Shown here in pieces: positions 56,097-64,000 of a stretch of DNA of 64,000 nucleotides (its first letter is position 1; each line of letters begins with the position of its first letter). The stretch comes from Bacillus timonensis (lineage in GTDB: Bacteria; Bacillota; Bacilli; Bacillales; Bacillaceae_L). The translations under genes were made by a program, and so were the position numbers. The notes beneath the pieces were generated by a model that worked only from the letters and a program-made list of their open reading frames with translations, did no database searches and had not been told where the DNA came from. The DNA is taken from assembly GCF_000285535.1 (NCBI RefSeq), contig NZ_HE610988.1, positions 224,446 to 288,445 on the forward strand, read 5' to 3'.

Positions 56097-57569
56097 ATGA
56101 AGAAAAAGTGGATACTGACTTTTATTCTTGTATCTGTTTTTATTGCCGGTGGTTGTTCAGAAAATAAAACGAAGCCACTCGATCGTACACAAGAACAAGA
56201 GGTCAATAAAGAGGAATCTGATATAGTCAAAGACATACATACTGAAACAATAGCTCAGGTTGATGAAAAGAATTCTGAAAATCTACTCGTTGAAAAGGAA
56301 ATGGAACAAATTAAGAATATTACCATCCCTGACTCTTTAGAGGGTTTTCAGGAACAATCAGCTGGGGTTTTCACTTTAGATATTCCATTCGAGGAAGAAA
56401 CAAAGCAGGTGTGGGGAGAATTTGGTCTAGGTGATTATGAAGATGAACTGACGAGTAAACTTGAAGCGTTCACTTCCGAAACAAAAGATCCAACCGATAT
56501 GTTAAAAGCCCTGCATTATTATCTTGGTAGCAATGCATTTAATCGTTCAATTTCTGAAATAAAAGATTTTGGAGTTTCTTGGTATGAGCCATATCTTCCA
56601 GAACCGGAAGATATGCAAAATGAGGTAGTAGAAAAAGCTTCGCTCCCAAGTGAAGTTTATATTTTACTTGATGCAAGTGGAAGTATGTATGGAAAAGTTC
56701 AGGGTATGCAAAAAATGGCCATTGCAAAGAAAGCGGCAAGTCGATTTGCTTCAACAGTAGGAAATGAAAAAGAAATTTCACTAGTCGTCTATGGACATAC
56801 TGGCTCAAATCAGGAAAAAGATAAACAGCTTTCTTGTTCAAAAATTGAAGATGTCTACCCCCTCCAAAAATTCAATCCAGAGGCTTTTTCAGACGCAGTA
56901 AATAAGGTCCAAGCAAAGGGCTGGACACCACTTGCGAGTGCCATTGATTTCGTACATAAAAAAACAAAAACCTCGTCCAATAATGTGACATTATACATTA
57001 TTAGTGATGGAATCGAAACTTGTGGAGGAGACCCTGTCGCAACCGCAAAAGCATTTGCTAATCAGCATTCAAATGGAGCCGTTAATATAATAGGATTTGA
57101 TGTGGATGCAGAAAGTGAAAATCAGCTTAAAGCAGTTGCAAGTGCTGGAAATGGGGAATATATCTCTGCCAATACAATTGAAGAGCTTGATAATTCAATT
57201 ACCAATAAATGGGTGCCGTCTTTTCAAGAGATAATGAGTAAATCCAATTCTCTTTTAAAGCATTGGGGCCAAATGAATGATGCAATGAGAGACAGAGAAA
57301 AACTAGCAAGTAATTTTTACTATGCGGCAACCAATGAAAGAAGTCGATTCATTTCTGCTATGCAAATTATGCGTACTGAAAACATGATTACTCCAGAGAC
57401 ATATGATGTTTTACTACAGGCAGTTGATGAAAAATGGAATCTGAGTGCACAACTAAAAAATGAGTTAAGTACTGATAACAGAGAAAAAACAGAGGCTGAA
57501 CGTCAGCAAATTATACAAAAAGTGGAAGACTGGACAAAACGAATGAATGAAATACGAAATTCTCAATAA
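56097..57569 (+). CDS. Von Willebrand factor A-domain lipoprotein
   Basis: A 490-residue secreted lipoprotein with signal peptide and lipobox IAGGC (Cys20). After a charged linker, residues about 180-380 form a vWA domain with an intact metal-ion site: LLDASGSMYG, the later Thr in GWTPLASAI, and the Asp in IISDGIETCGGDP. The C-terminal ~110 residues are helical and highly charged. Strong AAAAGGAGTG ribosome binding site. It lies alone on the plus strand between lonB and clpX, a position without an equivalent in B. subtilis, so it may be an accessory insertion. Function unknown; vWA domains mediate metal-dependent protein binding. Confidence 0.85.
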   Translation: MKKKWILTFILVSVFIAGGCSENKTKPLDRTQEQEVNKEESDIVKDIHTETIAQVDEKNSENLLVEKEMEQIKNITIPDSLEGFQEQSAGVFTLDIPFEEETKQVWGEFGLGDYEDELTSKLEAFTSETKDPTDMLKALHYYLGSNAFNRSISEIKDFGVSWYEPYLPEPEDMQNEVVEKASLPSEVYILLDASGSMYGKVQGMQKMAIAKKAASRFASTVGNEKEISLVVYGHTGSNQEKDKQLSCSKIEDVYPLQKFNPEAFSDAVNKVQAKGWTPLASAIDFVHKKTKTSSNNVTLYIISDGIETCGGDPVATAKAFANQHSNGAVNIIGFDVDAESENQLKAVASAGNGEYISANTIEELDNSITNKWVPSFQEIMSKSNSLLKHWGQMNDAMRDREKLASNFYYAATNERSRFISAMQIMRTENMITPETYDVLLQAVDEKWNLSAQLKNELSTDNREKTEAERQQIIQKVEDWTKRMNEIRNSQ

Positions 57570-57570
57570 T

Positions 57571-57603
57571 AAAAAAATCCCGAGATTCCTCGGGATTTTT
57601 TTA
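57571..57603. terminator. Bidirectional terminator between vWA and clpX genes
   Basis: Stem ATCCCGAG/CTCGGGAT with a 4-nt loop, flanked by A7 and T7. It serves both convergent genes. Confidence 0.93.
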
Positions 57604-58863
57604 TGCAGAGATTTCTGTATTCTCAACAACAGTTCCATCATCCAAAAGCAACTTTGGAGATGTATTTTTTAATACGGTTTCCGCAGTAATAATACATTTT
57701 TTAATATCATCTCTTGATGGGAGATCAAACATAACATCAAGCATGATTCCCTCAATGATAGAACGCAAACCACGCGCTCCTGTTTTACGCTCAATTGCTT
57801 TTTTCGCGATTTCTATTAGTGCATCATCTTCGAAATCTAATTCAACCTCATCTAATTCAAGCATTTTTTGATATTGTTTCACTAGGGCATTTTTCGGTTT
57901 CGTTAAAATTTCGACTAAAGCACCTTCATCAAGCGGCTCAAGGCTCGCAATGACTGGAAGACGACCAATAAATTCAGGAATTAAACCAAATTTCAACAAA
58001 TCTTCTGGTAAGGATTTTGAAAGTAAGGATTTTTGATCTAATTCTTCTTCTACGATGTTAGAACCAAATCCAATTACTTTTTTACCAAGACGACGCTTAA
58101 TAATTTGTTCGATTCCATCAAATGCACCGCCACAAATAAATAAAATATTTGTAGTGTCAATTTGGATAAATTCTTGATGTGGATGCTTTCTTCCACCTTG
58201 TGGAGGAACACTTGCAACTGTTCCTTCAAGTATTTTTAAAAGTGCTTGTTGTACACCTTCACCAGAAACATCTCGTGTGATAGAAGGGTTTTCTGATTTA
58301 CGCGCAACTTTATCTATTTCATCAATATAAATGATTCCTTTTTCAGCTTTCTCTACATCATAATCAGCAGCTTGGATTAGTTTTAAAAGAATGTTTTCTA
58401 CGTCTTCTCCAACATATCCAGCCTCTGTTAATGATGTAGCATCTGCAATCGCAAATGGAACATTTAATATACGGGCCAAAGTTTGTGCAAGTAATGTTTT
58501 ACCACTACCAGTAGGCCCAATCATACAAATATTACTTTTTGATAATTCAACATCATCAATTTTACTGTTTGAATTAATACGCTTATAGTGGTTATAAACA
58601 GCAACAGCTAACGATTTTTTAGCTGCATCTTGACCAATCACATATTCATCTAGAATTTCTCTAATCTCTTTTGGCTTAGGTACATCTTTAAATTCAACTT
58701 CTTCTTCTGTACCTAGTTCTTCTTCAACGATTTCTGTACAAAGTTCAATACATTCATCGCATATATAAACGCCAGGTCCTGCAACTAACTTGCGGACTTG
58801 ATCTTGCGTTTTACCGCAAAAAGAACACTTAAGTTGCCCTTTTTCATCATTAAATTTAAACAT
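57601..58863 (-). CDS. clpX: ClpX, ATP-binding subunit of ClpXP
   Basis: Unfoldase that feeds substrates to ClpP. The 420-residue protein has the N-terminal zinc-binding domain ([11 protein letters not shown] and CDECIELC), Walker [14 protein letters not shown], Walker [10 protein letters not shown], the pore loop GYVGEDVE, the IGF-type ClpP-binding loop (VIGFGSN) and sensor 2 GARGLRS. Same length as B. subtilis ClpX. Downstream of tig as in other bacilli. Confidence 0.98.
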   Translation of the reverse strand: MFKFNDEKGQLKCSFCGKTQDQVRKLVAGPGVYICDECIELCTEIVEEELGTEEEVEFKDVPKPKEIREILDEYVIGQDAAKKSLAVAVYNHYKRINSNSKIDDVELSKSNICMIGPTGSGKTLLAQTLARILNVPFAIADATSLTEAGYVGEDVENILLKLIQAADYDVEKAEKGIIYIDEIDKVARKSENPSITRDVSGEGVQQALLKILEGTVASVPPQGGRKHPHQEFIQIDTTNILFICGGAFDGIEQIIKRRLGKKVIGFGSNIVEEELDQKSLLSKSLPEDLLKFGLIPEFIGRLPVIASLEPLDEGALVEILTKPKNALVKQYQKMLELDEVELDFEDDALIEIAKKAIERKTGARGLRSIIEGIMLDVMFDLPSRDDIKKCIITAETVLKNTSPKLLLDDGTVVENTEISA

Positions 58864-59165
58864 CTTGTCACCCCTTATTGTTTCTTCTCTCTACAATACG
58901 CCTACCTTCTATTTTCATAGGCAGTATTGTTTGAACTCCGGCCCCATTACCGTCAGTTCTAATTTCTGTTATGTATTGCACATTGTACCATATTTCTTCT
59001 TAAGATTGGTAATAATAACTCTTTCGCTCATTATGTAAATAAATTTTGGCCGTAAAACCCCTAGTGAGATGTGTGCTGTTAACCCTCCTTTTTAAGTGTT
59101 CCCATATTCGCTAGAATAAAACTACTACCAAATGCTTATTGTATGTACTACTTCCAAGTTTTGGG
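58864..59165. other. Intergenic region between tig and clpX
   Basis: About 300 bp with no supported gene. It should carry the clpX promoter; the best -10 is TACAAT at 58982-58987 (minus strand) without a good -35. Confidence 0.5.
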
Positions 59166-59198
59166 TATAAAACAAGGCACGATCATATCGCGCCTTGA
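59166..59198 (-). terminator. Terminator after tig
   Basis: Stem CAAGGCGCGAT/ATCGTGCCTTG (one G-U pair) followed by TTTTATA on the minus strand. Confidence 0.85.
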
Positions 59199-59215
59199 TA
59201 TTCCCTTATTTATTA

Positions 59216-60502
59216 TTATGCAACACTTTTGCTATTTTCTACAAGAAAATCGATTGCTTTTCTTATTTTTAAATCTTCACTAATTCCATCTACGCCACCA
59301 AGCATTTGCTTAAGTTCTTCAACAGAAACTCCGTACATGCCTGACATGCTTTCAAGTTCTGCATTGATTTCTTCTTCAGAAACTTCGATGTTTTCAGCTT
59401 TTGCAATTGCTTCTAATGTTAAGTTAACACGAACACGCTTGCCAGCATCTTCTTTCATTTGTTCACGTAAGGCATTTTCATCTTGACCTGAGAATTGGAA
59501 GTAAAGGTCAAGGTTCATACCTTGCATTTGTAAACGTTGTTCGAATTCACGAAGCATGCGATCTAATTCAGTATTTATCATAGCCTCTGGAATATCGATT
59601 TCAGCATTTTCAGTTGCTTTTTCAATTAATGTATCTTTAAGGCTATTTTCAGCATCACTCTTTTTAGACTCTTCTAAACGAGTTCTTGTTTTAGCTTTTA
59701 ATTCGTCTAAAGTTTCAACTTCATCATCTACATCTTTTGCAAACTCATCATCTAATTCAGGAAGTTCTTTTGCCTTGATTTCATGAACTTTTACTTTAAA
59801 TGTTGCTGGCTTGCCTGCTAAGTTTTCAGCATGGTACTCTTCTGGGAATGAAACTTCTACATCTTTTTCAGCTCCTGCAGCAACACCAACTAATTGCTCT
59901 TCGAAGCCAGGAATGAATGATCCTGAACCAATTTCTAGTGAATAGTTTTCAGCTTTTCCACCTTCGAATGCTTCTCCATCAACGAAACCTTCGAAATCAA
60001 TGACAACAGTGTCGCCATTTTCTATAGTACCTTCTTCTTTAACAACAAGTTCTGCATTGCGCTCTTGTAATTGCTTGATTTCTGCATCAACTTCTTCGTC
60101 AGAGACAGTTTCATCAAGTTTTTCAACTTCTAAGCCTTTGTATTGACCAAGTTTAACTTCTGGCTTAACAGTTACTTTTGCAGTAAAGATAAGGTTTTTA
60201 CCCTTTTCAATTTGCTCAACGTCAACTTCTGGACGATCAACTGGATCAATTCCAGTTTCTTTGATTGCATTTTCATATGCATCTGGAAGAATAATATCTA
60301 ATGCATCTTGGTATAATGATTCAACACCAAAACGCTTTTCGAACATTCCACGAGGCATTTTTCCTTTACGGAATCCAGGTACGTTTACTTGCTTAACTAC
60401 CTTTTTAAATGCATCGTCAAGTCCTTTATTAAATGTTTCTGCGTCAACCTCTACAGTTAAAACGCCTTGGTTTCCTTCTAATTTTTCCCACTTTGCGGAC
60501 AT
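59216..60502 (-). CDS. tig: Trigger factor
   Basis: Ribosome-associated chaperone and prolyl isomerase. The 428-residue protein has the ribosome-docking signature [17 protein letters not shown] near residue 45, an FKBP-type domain (about 160-245: [20 protein letters not shown]), and a helical C-terminal chaperone domain. Length agrees with B. subtilis Tig (424). Confidence 0.98.
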   Translation of the reverse strand: MSAKWEKLEGNQGVLTVEVDAETFNKGLDDAFKKVVKQVNVPGFRKGKMPRGMFEKRFGVESLYQDALDIILPDAYENAIKETGIDPVDRPEVDVEQIEKGKNLIFTAKVTVKPEVKLGQYKGLEVEKLDETVSDEEVDAEIKQLQERNAELVVKEEGTIENGDTVVIDFEGFVDGEAFEGGKAENYSLEIGSGSFIPGFEEQLVGVAAGAEKDVEVSFPEEYHAENLAGKPATFKVKVHEIKAKELPELDDEFAKDVDDEVETLDELKAKTRTRLEESKKSDAENSLKDTLIEKATENAEIDIPEAMINTELDRMLREFEQRLQMQGMNLDLYFQFSGQDENALREQMKEDAGKRVRVNLTLEAIAKAENIEVSEEEINAELESMSGMYGVSVEELKQMLGGVDGISEDLKIRKAIDFLVENSKSVA

Positions 60503-60702
60503 AATAATTTCCCTCCAACTATCTATTTACTAACTATTTTTTCCGATATGTAAATTTGAAAACTATTACCATTTGTCGGTAACCTAGCATTTTACAACCA
60601 TTACATTATAACATAGAATAGGCACCTTTCAACATATAGAATATTTTTATATTGTTAGAAAGTTTAACCAATAAATCAAGATTATAAAATCTTCATTTTA
60701 TT

Positions 60703-61731
60703 TTATTCAATAAATAAAAATCGCTCTACTTTCTCTAGTTTATCAAGAGTGTGTTTTATTTCAAATAAACTTACACCATAGATTTGCTCAAGTTTTCGAT
60801 TCTCAATTTCCAATCCATGAAGTTCTGCACTATATAAATGAAGGGTTGCAGCATACATGGTTGGGTCCTCCTCTTCCAATGTGAACGGATATAGTACAAA
60901 TAGAAACTGAAGCCAAATCTCTTTTGCTGTTTCAAAAAGAGTAGGATTATCATTTTGTAATTGTTCCTCTAAAATCGACAGAACCTGATTTGTAAATGGA
61001 GACATCGATGGATCTACTAGTTCCCGGGGGTTAACCTTGATTTTTTCTTCAAACTTCTCCACCTCTATCTCGGAGTCCACCTGATTCAAAACAAGCAGCT
61101 GCAAAATGATTGTTTTTACTACAGGATGTTTATCGTTCATCGCTAAAAATGGAACAAGAATATCAAGATATTTCCGTATATTTAGCTCCTTCAAGGACTG
61201 AACAACGGCTATTTGGTTTCCAATCATTTCTCCATCATATAAAACATTTTGTAGCTGTTCGGTCATATGCTCATTCGAATCTTCAGGTTCAATTTCTACC
61301 TCATCTACTTTAAGCATTCTTTTACTCAGCTCTAATAGCTGAGCTAGGCTGTCTACATACTCCGGGGGAACTGAATTATCATCTAGGACTGCCTCAATCG
61401 TTGTTTTTACTTCATCATATTGTCCAAGCTGGATGAGGATAGTCACATAAATTTGCAATACATGAAAATAATCCCCAACATCTTCCCTTAACATGAATAA
61501 ACAATTTTCTTTAGCTTCCTCTAATTCCCCTAATTCAAAGAGACAGATTACAATCCCAAGCTCTATTTCATGGTTGCCTCTTTCAAGTTCCTGAGCTTGT
61601 GTTAATAATGTAAGAGCTTCTTTAAATTTCTTGTTAGTTAATGCATCAAGACCTTTTTCAATTAATCTTTCTTTCAGTTTAGGAAAAGGAACTACCTTAT
61701 CCATTTTTTTATTTTTAGACTGTTTTTCCAT
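60703..61731 (-). CDS. ysoA: TPR-repeat protein YsoA
   Basis: A cytoplasmic protein of about 342 residues. Tetratricopeptide-like helices are visible in residues 20-110 (EKGLDALTNKKFKEALTLL, then ICLFELGELEEAKENCLFML); the rest is helical and acidic. B. subtilis YsoA (339 aa) sits between tig and leuD as here. Function unknown. The ATG at 61731 is preferred; an upstream TTG frame start at 61749 is possible. The 200 bp upstream of tig contain no other gene. Confidence 0.87.
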   Translation of the reverse strand: MEKQSKNKKMDKVVPFPKLKERLIEKGLDALTNKKFKEALTLLTQAQELERGNHEIELGIVICLFELGELEEAKENCLFMLREDVGDYFHVLQIYVTILIQLGQYDEVKTTIEAVLDDNSVPPEYVDSLAQLLELSKRMLKVDEVEIEPEDSNEHMTEQLQNVLYDGEMIGNQIAVVQSLKELNIRKYLDILVPFLAMNDKHPVVKTIILQLLVLNQVDSEIEVEKFEEKIKVNPRELVDPSMSPFTNQVLSILEEQLQNDNPTLFETAKEIWLQFLFVLYPFTLEEEDPTMYAATLHLYSAELHGLEIENRKLEQIYGVSLFEIKHTLDKLEKVERFLFIE

Positions 61732-61822
61732 AGAGTTTTCCAACCCCAAATCCGTTTTTCTACTTGAGCTATAAGTGTATCAATGAAAAAAAGAGAAAAC
61801 AATAGGGGGAGGGTCAGTAAGT

Positions 61823-61861
61823 AATAAAAAAAGAGAGACAAAGTCCTAATAAGACTTTGTC
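61823..61861 (-). terminator. Terminator of the leu operon
   Basis: Perfect stem GACAAAGTC/GACTTTGTC with a 7-nt loop, then TCTCTTTTTTTATT on the minus strand, just after leuD. Confidence 0.92.
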
Positions 61862-61868
61862 TACAATT

Positions 61869-62456
61869 TTAGTTCGCAGTTTTCAGTTCATATTCTTTAA
61901 TTTGTTGCTCATAGGAAAGTGTTTTATCTATCTCATCCCAGCCATTGATAAGCATTTCCTTCCAATGGGAATCAATTGAAAACTCTGTTTTGAATCCTTT
62001 TGAATCGACAATTGTTTGTTCCTCTAATGAAATCGTGCATTGATAATCTGAATCATTTGCTTCCTCTAATAGATACTCAATGACACTCTTTTCTAAAACG
62101 ATAGGAAGCATCCCATTCTTTAAGCAGTTATTAAAGAAAATATCTGCAAATGAAGGAGCTAGAATTGCTTTAAATCCATAGTCTTGTAATGCCCATGGAG
62201 CATGCTCCCGTGAAGAGCCGCATCCAAAGTTTTCGTTAGCGACAAGAATTGTCGCACCTTCATTTTCTTTCCGGTTTAATTCAAAATTTGGGTTTGGAGT
62301 TCCGTCAGCTTCAAAGCGCCAATCGAAAAAGGCATATTTTCCAAACCCAGTTCTTTCAATACTCTTTAAAAACTGCTTTGGGATGATTTGGTCTGTATCG
62401 ACATTATTTCGGTCCATCCCTGCAACTTTACCTTGATGTGTGATAAATGGTTCCAT
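61869..62456 (-). CDS. leuD: 3-isopropylmalate dehydratase small subunit
   Basis: Forms the leucine-pathway isomerase with LeuC. The 195-residue protein has NVDTDQIIPKQFL near the N terminus and the substrate-binding FGCGSSREHAPWAL. Starts 2 bp after leuC. Last gene of the leu operon. Confidence 0.98.
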   Translation of the reverse strand: MEPFITHQGKVAGMDRNNVDTDQIIPKQFLKSIERTGFGKYAFFDWRFEADGTPNPNFELNRKENEGATILVANENFGCGSSREHAPWALQDYGFKAILAPSFADIFFNNCLKNGMLPIVLEKSVIEYLLEEANDSDYQCTISLEEQTIVDSKGFKTEFSIDSHWKEMLINGWDEIDKTLSYEQQIKEYELKTAN

Positions 62457-62458
62457 GT

Positions 62459-63886
62459 TTATGCCTCCTCCCCAGCTGCTACTTTTTGTATTTTGCGAAC
62501 ATCTACGAATTTTCCATAAATCGCAGCTGCTGCTGCCATTGCAGGACTCACCAAGTGTGTACGAGCTCCCTTACCTTGTCTTCCCTCGAAATTACGGTTA
62601 GATGTAGAAGCACATCTTTCACCAGCGGGTACTACATCAGGATTCATACTTAAGCACATACTGCACCCAGCATCGCGCCATTCAAAGCCAGCTTCACGGA
62701 AGACATCAGCCAGTCCTTCTTTTTCTGCTTGCTGTTTTACTTGTTGAGAGCCCGGAACTACTAAAGCACGTACTTTAGGAGATACCTTTTGACCACGAAT
62801 AATTTGTGCTGCTTCTCGTAAGTCACCAATCCGTGAATTTGTACAAGACCCTATGAAGACATGCTGAATCTCAATCTCGTTAATTGGTGTACCTGGAGCA
62901 AGATCCATATATTCATAGGCACGTTGTGCAGATTTTTTGTCGACTTCAGTTTTAAAATCCTCTGGATAAGGAACGGTATCATCAATTGTTACACTCATAG
63001 AAGGGTTTGTTCCCCATGTTACAGTCGGTAAAATTTCATCTGCATGAATTTCTAAAACTTTATCAAAAGCGGCACCTTCATCTGTTACAAGTGCTTTCCA
63101 TCTTTCAACAGCAGCATCGAATTCAGCTCCTGATGGACTGTGCTTTCTTCCTTTTAAGTAAGAGAAAGTCGTTTCATCTGGGCTAATTAAACCAGCTTTA
63201 GCTCCACCTTCAATAGACATATTACAAATGGTCATTCTTTCTTCCATTGACATGTCGCGAATTGATTCACCGGTATATTCAATAACATGTCCTGTCCCAA
63301 AGCCGATACCGAACTTGCGAATAATCGATAAAATAACATCCTTTGCATAAACACCAGGTGATAGAGTACCAACAACTTTTACCTGCATTGTCTTTGGTTT
63401 CTGTTGCCATAATGTTTGAGTTGCTAGAACATGTTCTACTTCACTTGTCCCAATTCCAAATGCTAACGCCCCGAAAGCACCGTGTGTAGAGGTGTGACTA
63501 TCACCACATACGATTGTTTTTCCTGGTTGTGTTAATCCAAGTTCTGGTCCAATTACGTGAACAATCCCTTGTTCAGGGCTATAAAGATCGGCTAAAGGAA
63601 CATTAAATTCCTTACAGTTTTTCTCCAATGCACTCATCTGTTTTGCCGCAATTTCATCCTTTGTTTGGAAACGATCACTTGTAGTAGGGACATTATGATC
63701 CATTGTTGCGAAAGTTAAATCAGGTCTTCTTACTTTTCTATTCTTTAAACGTAACCCTTCAAAGGCTTGCGGAGAAGTTACTTCATGGACAAGGTGTAGG
63801 TCAATATATAGTAGATTTGGTTTCCCCTCTTCATGATTGATAACGTGTTGATCCCATATTTTTTCAATAATTGTTTTCGGTGCCAT
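62459..63886 (-). CDS. leuC: 3-isopropylmalate dehydratase large subunit
   Basis: Aconitase-family [4Fe-4S] enzyme that isomerises isopropylmalate. The ATG at 63886 gives [15 protein letters not shown], matching B. subtilis LeuC; an ATG four codons earlier directly abuts the GGAGG site and is unlikely. 475 residues. Cluster ligands are in [12 protein letters not shown] and [29 protein letters not shown] is the family signature. Confidence 0.98.
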   Translation of the reverse strand: MAPKTIIEKIWDQHVINHEEGKPNLLYIDLHLVHEVTSPQAFEGLRLKNRKVRRPDLTFATMDHNVPTTSDRFQTKDEIAAKQMSALEKNCKEFNVPLADLYSPEQGIVHVIGPELGLTQPGKTIVCGDSHTSTHGAFGALAFGIGTSEVEHVLATQTLWQQKPKTMQVKVVGTLSPGVYAKDVILSIIRKFGIGFGTGHVIEYTGESIRDMSMEERMTICNMSIEGGAKAGLISPDETTFSYLKGRKHSPSGAEFDAAVERWKALVTDEGAAFDKVLEIHADEILPTVTWGTNPSMSVTIDDTVPYPEDFKTEVDKKSAQRAYEYMDLAPGTPINEIEIQHVFIGSCTNSRIGDLREAAQIIRGQKVSPKVRALVVPGSQQVKQQAEKEGLADVFREAGFEWRDAGCSMCLSMNPDVVPAGERCASTSNRNFEGRQGKGARTHLVSPAMAAAAAIYGKFVDVRKIQKVAAGEEA

Positions 63887-63916
63887 TCGTACCTTCATCC
63901 TCCTTTTTCACTTTTT

Positions 63917-63948
63917 TTAGAAAAGATAAGCTCGGCATTTACCGAGCT
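63917..63948 (-). terminator. Terminator-like hairpin upstream of leuC
   Basis: Stem AGCTCGG/CCGAGCT with a 6-nt loop, then TATCTTTTCT on the minus strand. It probably separates the upstream leu gene (outside the window) from leuC. Confidence 0.65.
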
Positions 63949-63957
63949 ATCTGAGTG

Positions 63958-63993
63958 TGTCTTGTTATGCATTTGATTATGCATAACAAGACA
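63958..63993. other. Perfect 15-bp inverted repeat upstream of leuC
   Basis: TGTCTTGTTATGCAT and its complement, separated by 6 nt. No T run follows. It could be a regulatory RNA hairpin or protein-binding site in the leu operon. Confidence 0.65.
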
Positions 63994-64000
63994 TAATATT

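Overview
This window is a stretch of chromosome from a low-GC, Gram-positive, endospore-forming Bacillaceae bacterium. The evidence is the set of orthologues of sporulation and core genes (safA, spo0B, spoIVFA/FB, spoIIB, ysxE, spoVID, lonB) in nearly the Bacillus subtilis order, together with a T-box and strong AGGAGG ribosome binding sites. Most genes lie on the minus strand. Genus and species cannot be fixed from the sequence alone.

Layout from left to right: partial safA (1-1201); pheA-pheB-obgE-spo0B; rpmA-prp-rplU with a promoter and long leader; rng; spoIVFB/spoIVFA; a large secreted subtilase of the bacillopeptidase F type (9321-13727) sitting between spoIVFA and minD; minD-minC-mreD-mreC-mreB; radC; maf; spoIIB. 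A type IV pilus locus follows (21.5-34.0 kb): pilO, pilN, pilM, pilD, pilA, pilC, pilT and pilB, then a divergent pilin-like/beta-helix protein, two minor prepilins, a G5/peptidoglycan-binding protein and an acidic membrane protein. The conserved order then resumes: folC, valS with a T-box, a small plus-strand gene, ysxE, spoVID, the haem operon hemAXCDBL, a LiaI-like membrane protein, a polar amino-acid ABC transporter, engB, lonA, lonB, a von Willebrand A lipoprotein, clpX, tig, a TPR protein and leuD/leuC.

The most interesting element is between pilC and pilA. A sigma-A-like promoter (25523-25550) is followed directly by an RNA whose conserved core matches the class II cyclic-di-GMP riboswitch, and then by an intrinsic terminator whose 5' arm overlaps the aptamer's 3' end. 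Duplicated 7-nt competitor strands suggest a transcriptional ON switch for the major pilin. PilB carries a degenerate MshEN-type c-di-GMP motif pair at its N terminus, so the second messenger may act on both pilin supply and the assembly ATPase. The divergent gene joins a pilin-like N-terminal helix to Ig-like and beta-helix regions and is a candidate tip adhesin.

Three genes (spoIVFA, mreD, spoIIB) are each interrupted by the apparent loss of one base in an A/T homopolymer of 6-7. In each, one extra base restores a protein resembling its B. subtilis orthologue. Homopolymer under-calling is the simplest explanation, but real mutation or slippage is not excluded. There is also a dispersed repeat with two copies, one complete and MITE-like after mreB and one inside the rplU leader. 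No rRNA, tRNA, CRISPR array, prophage or transposase gene was seen.
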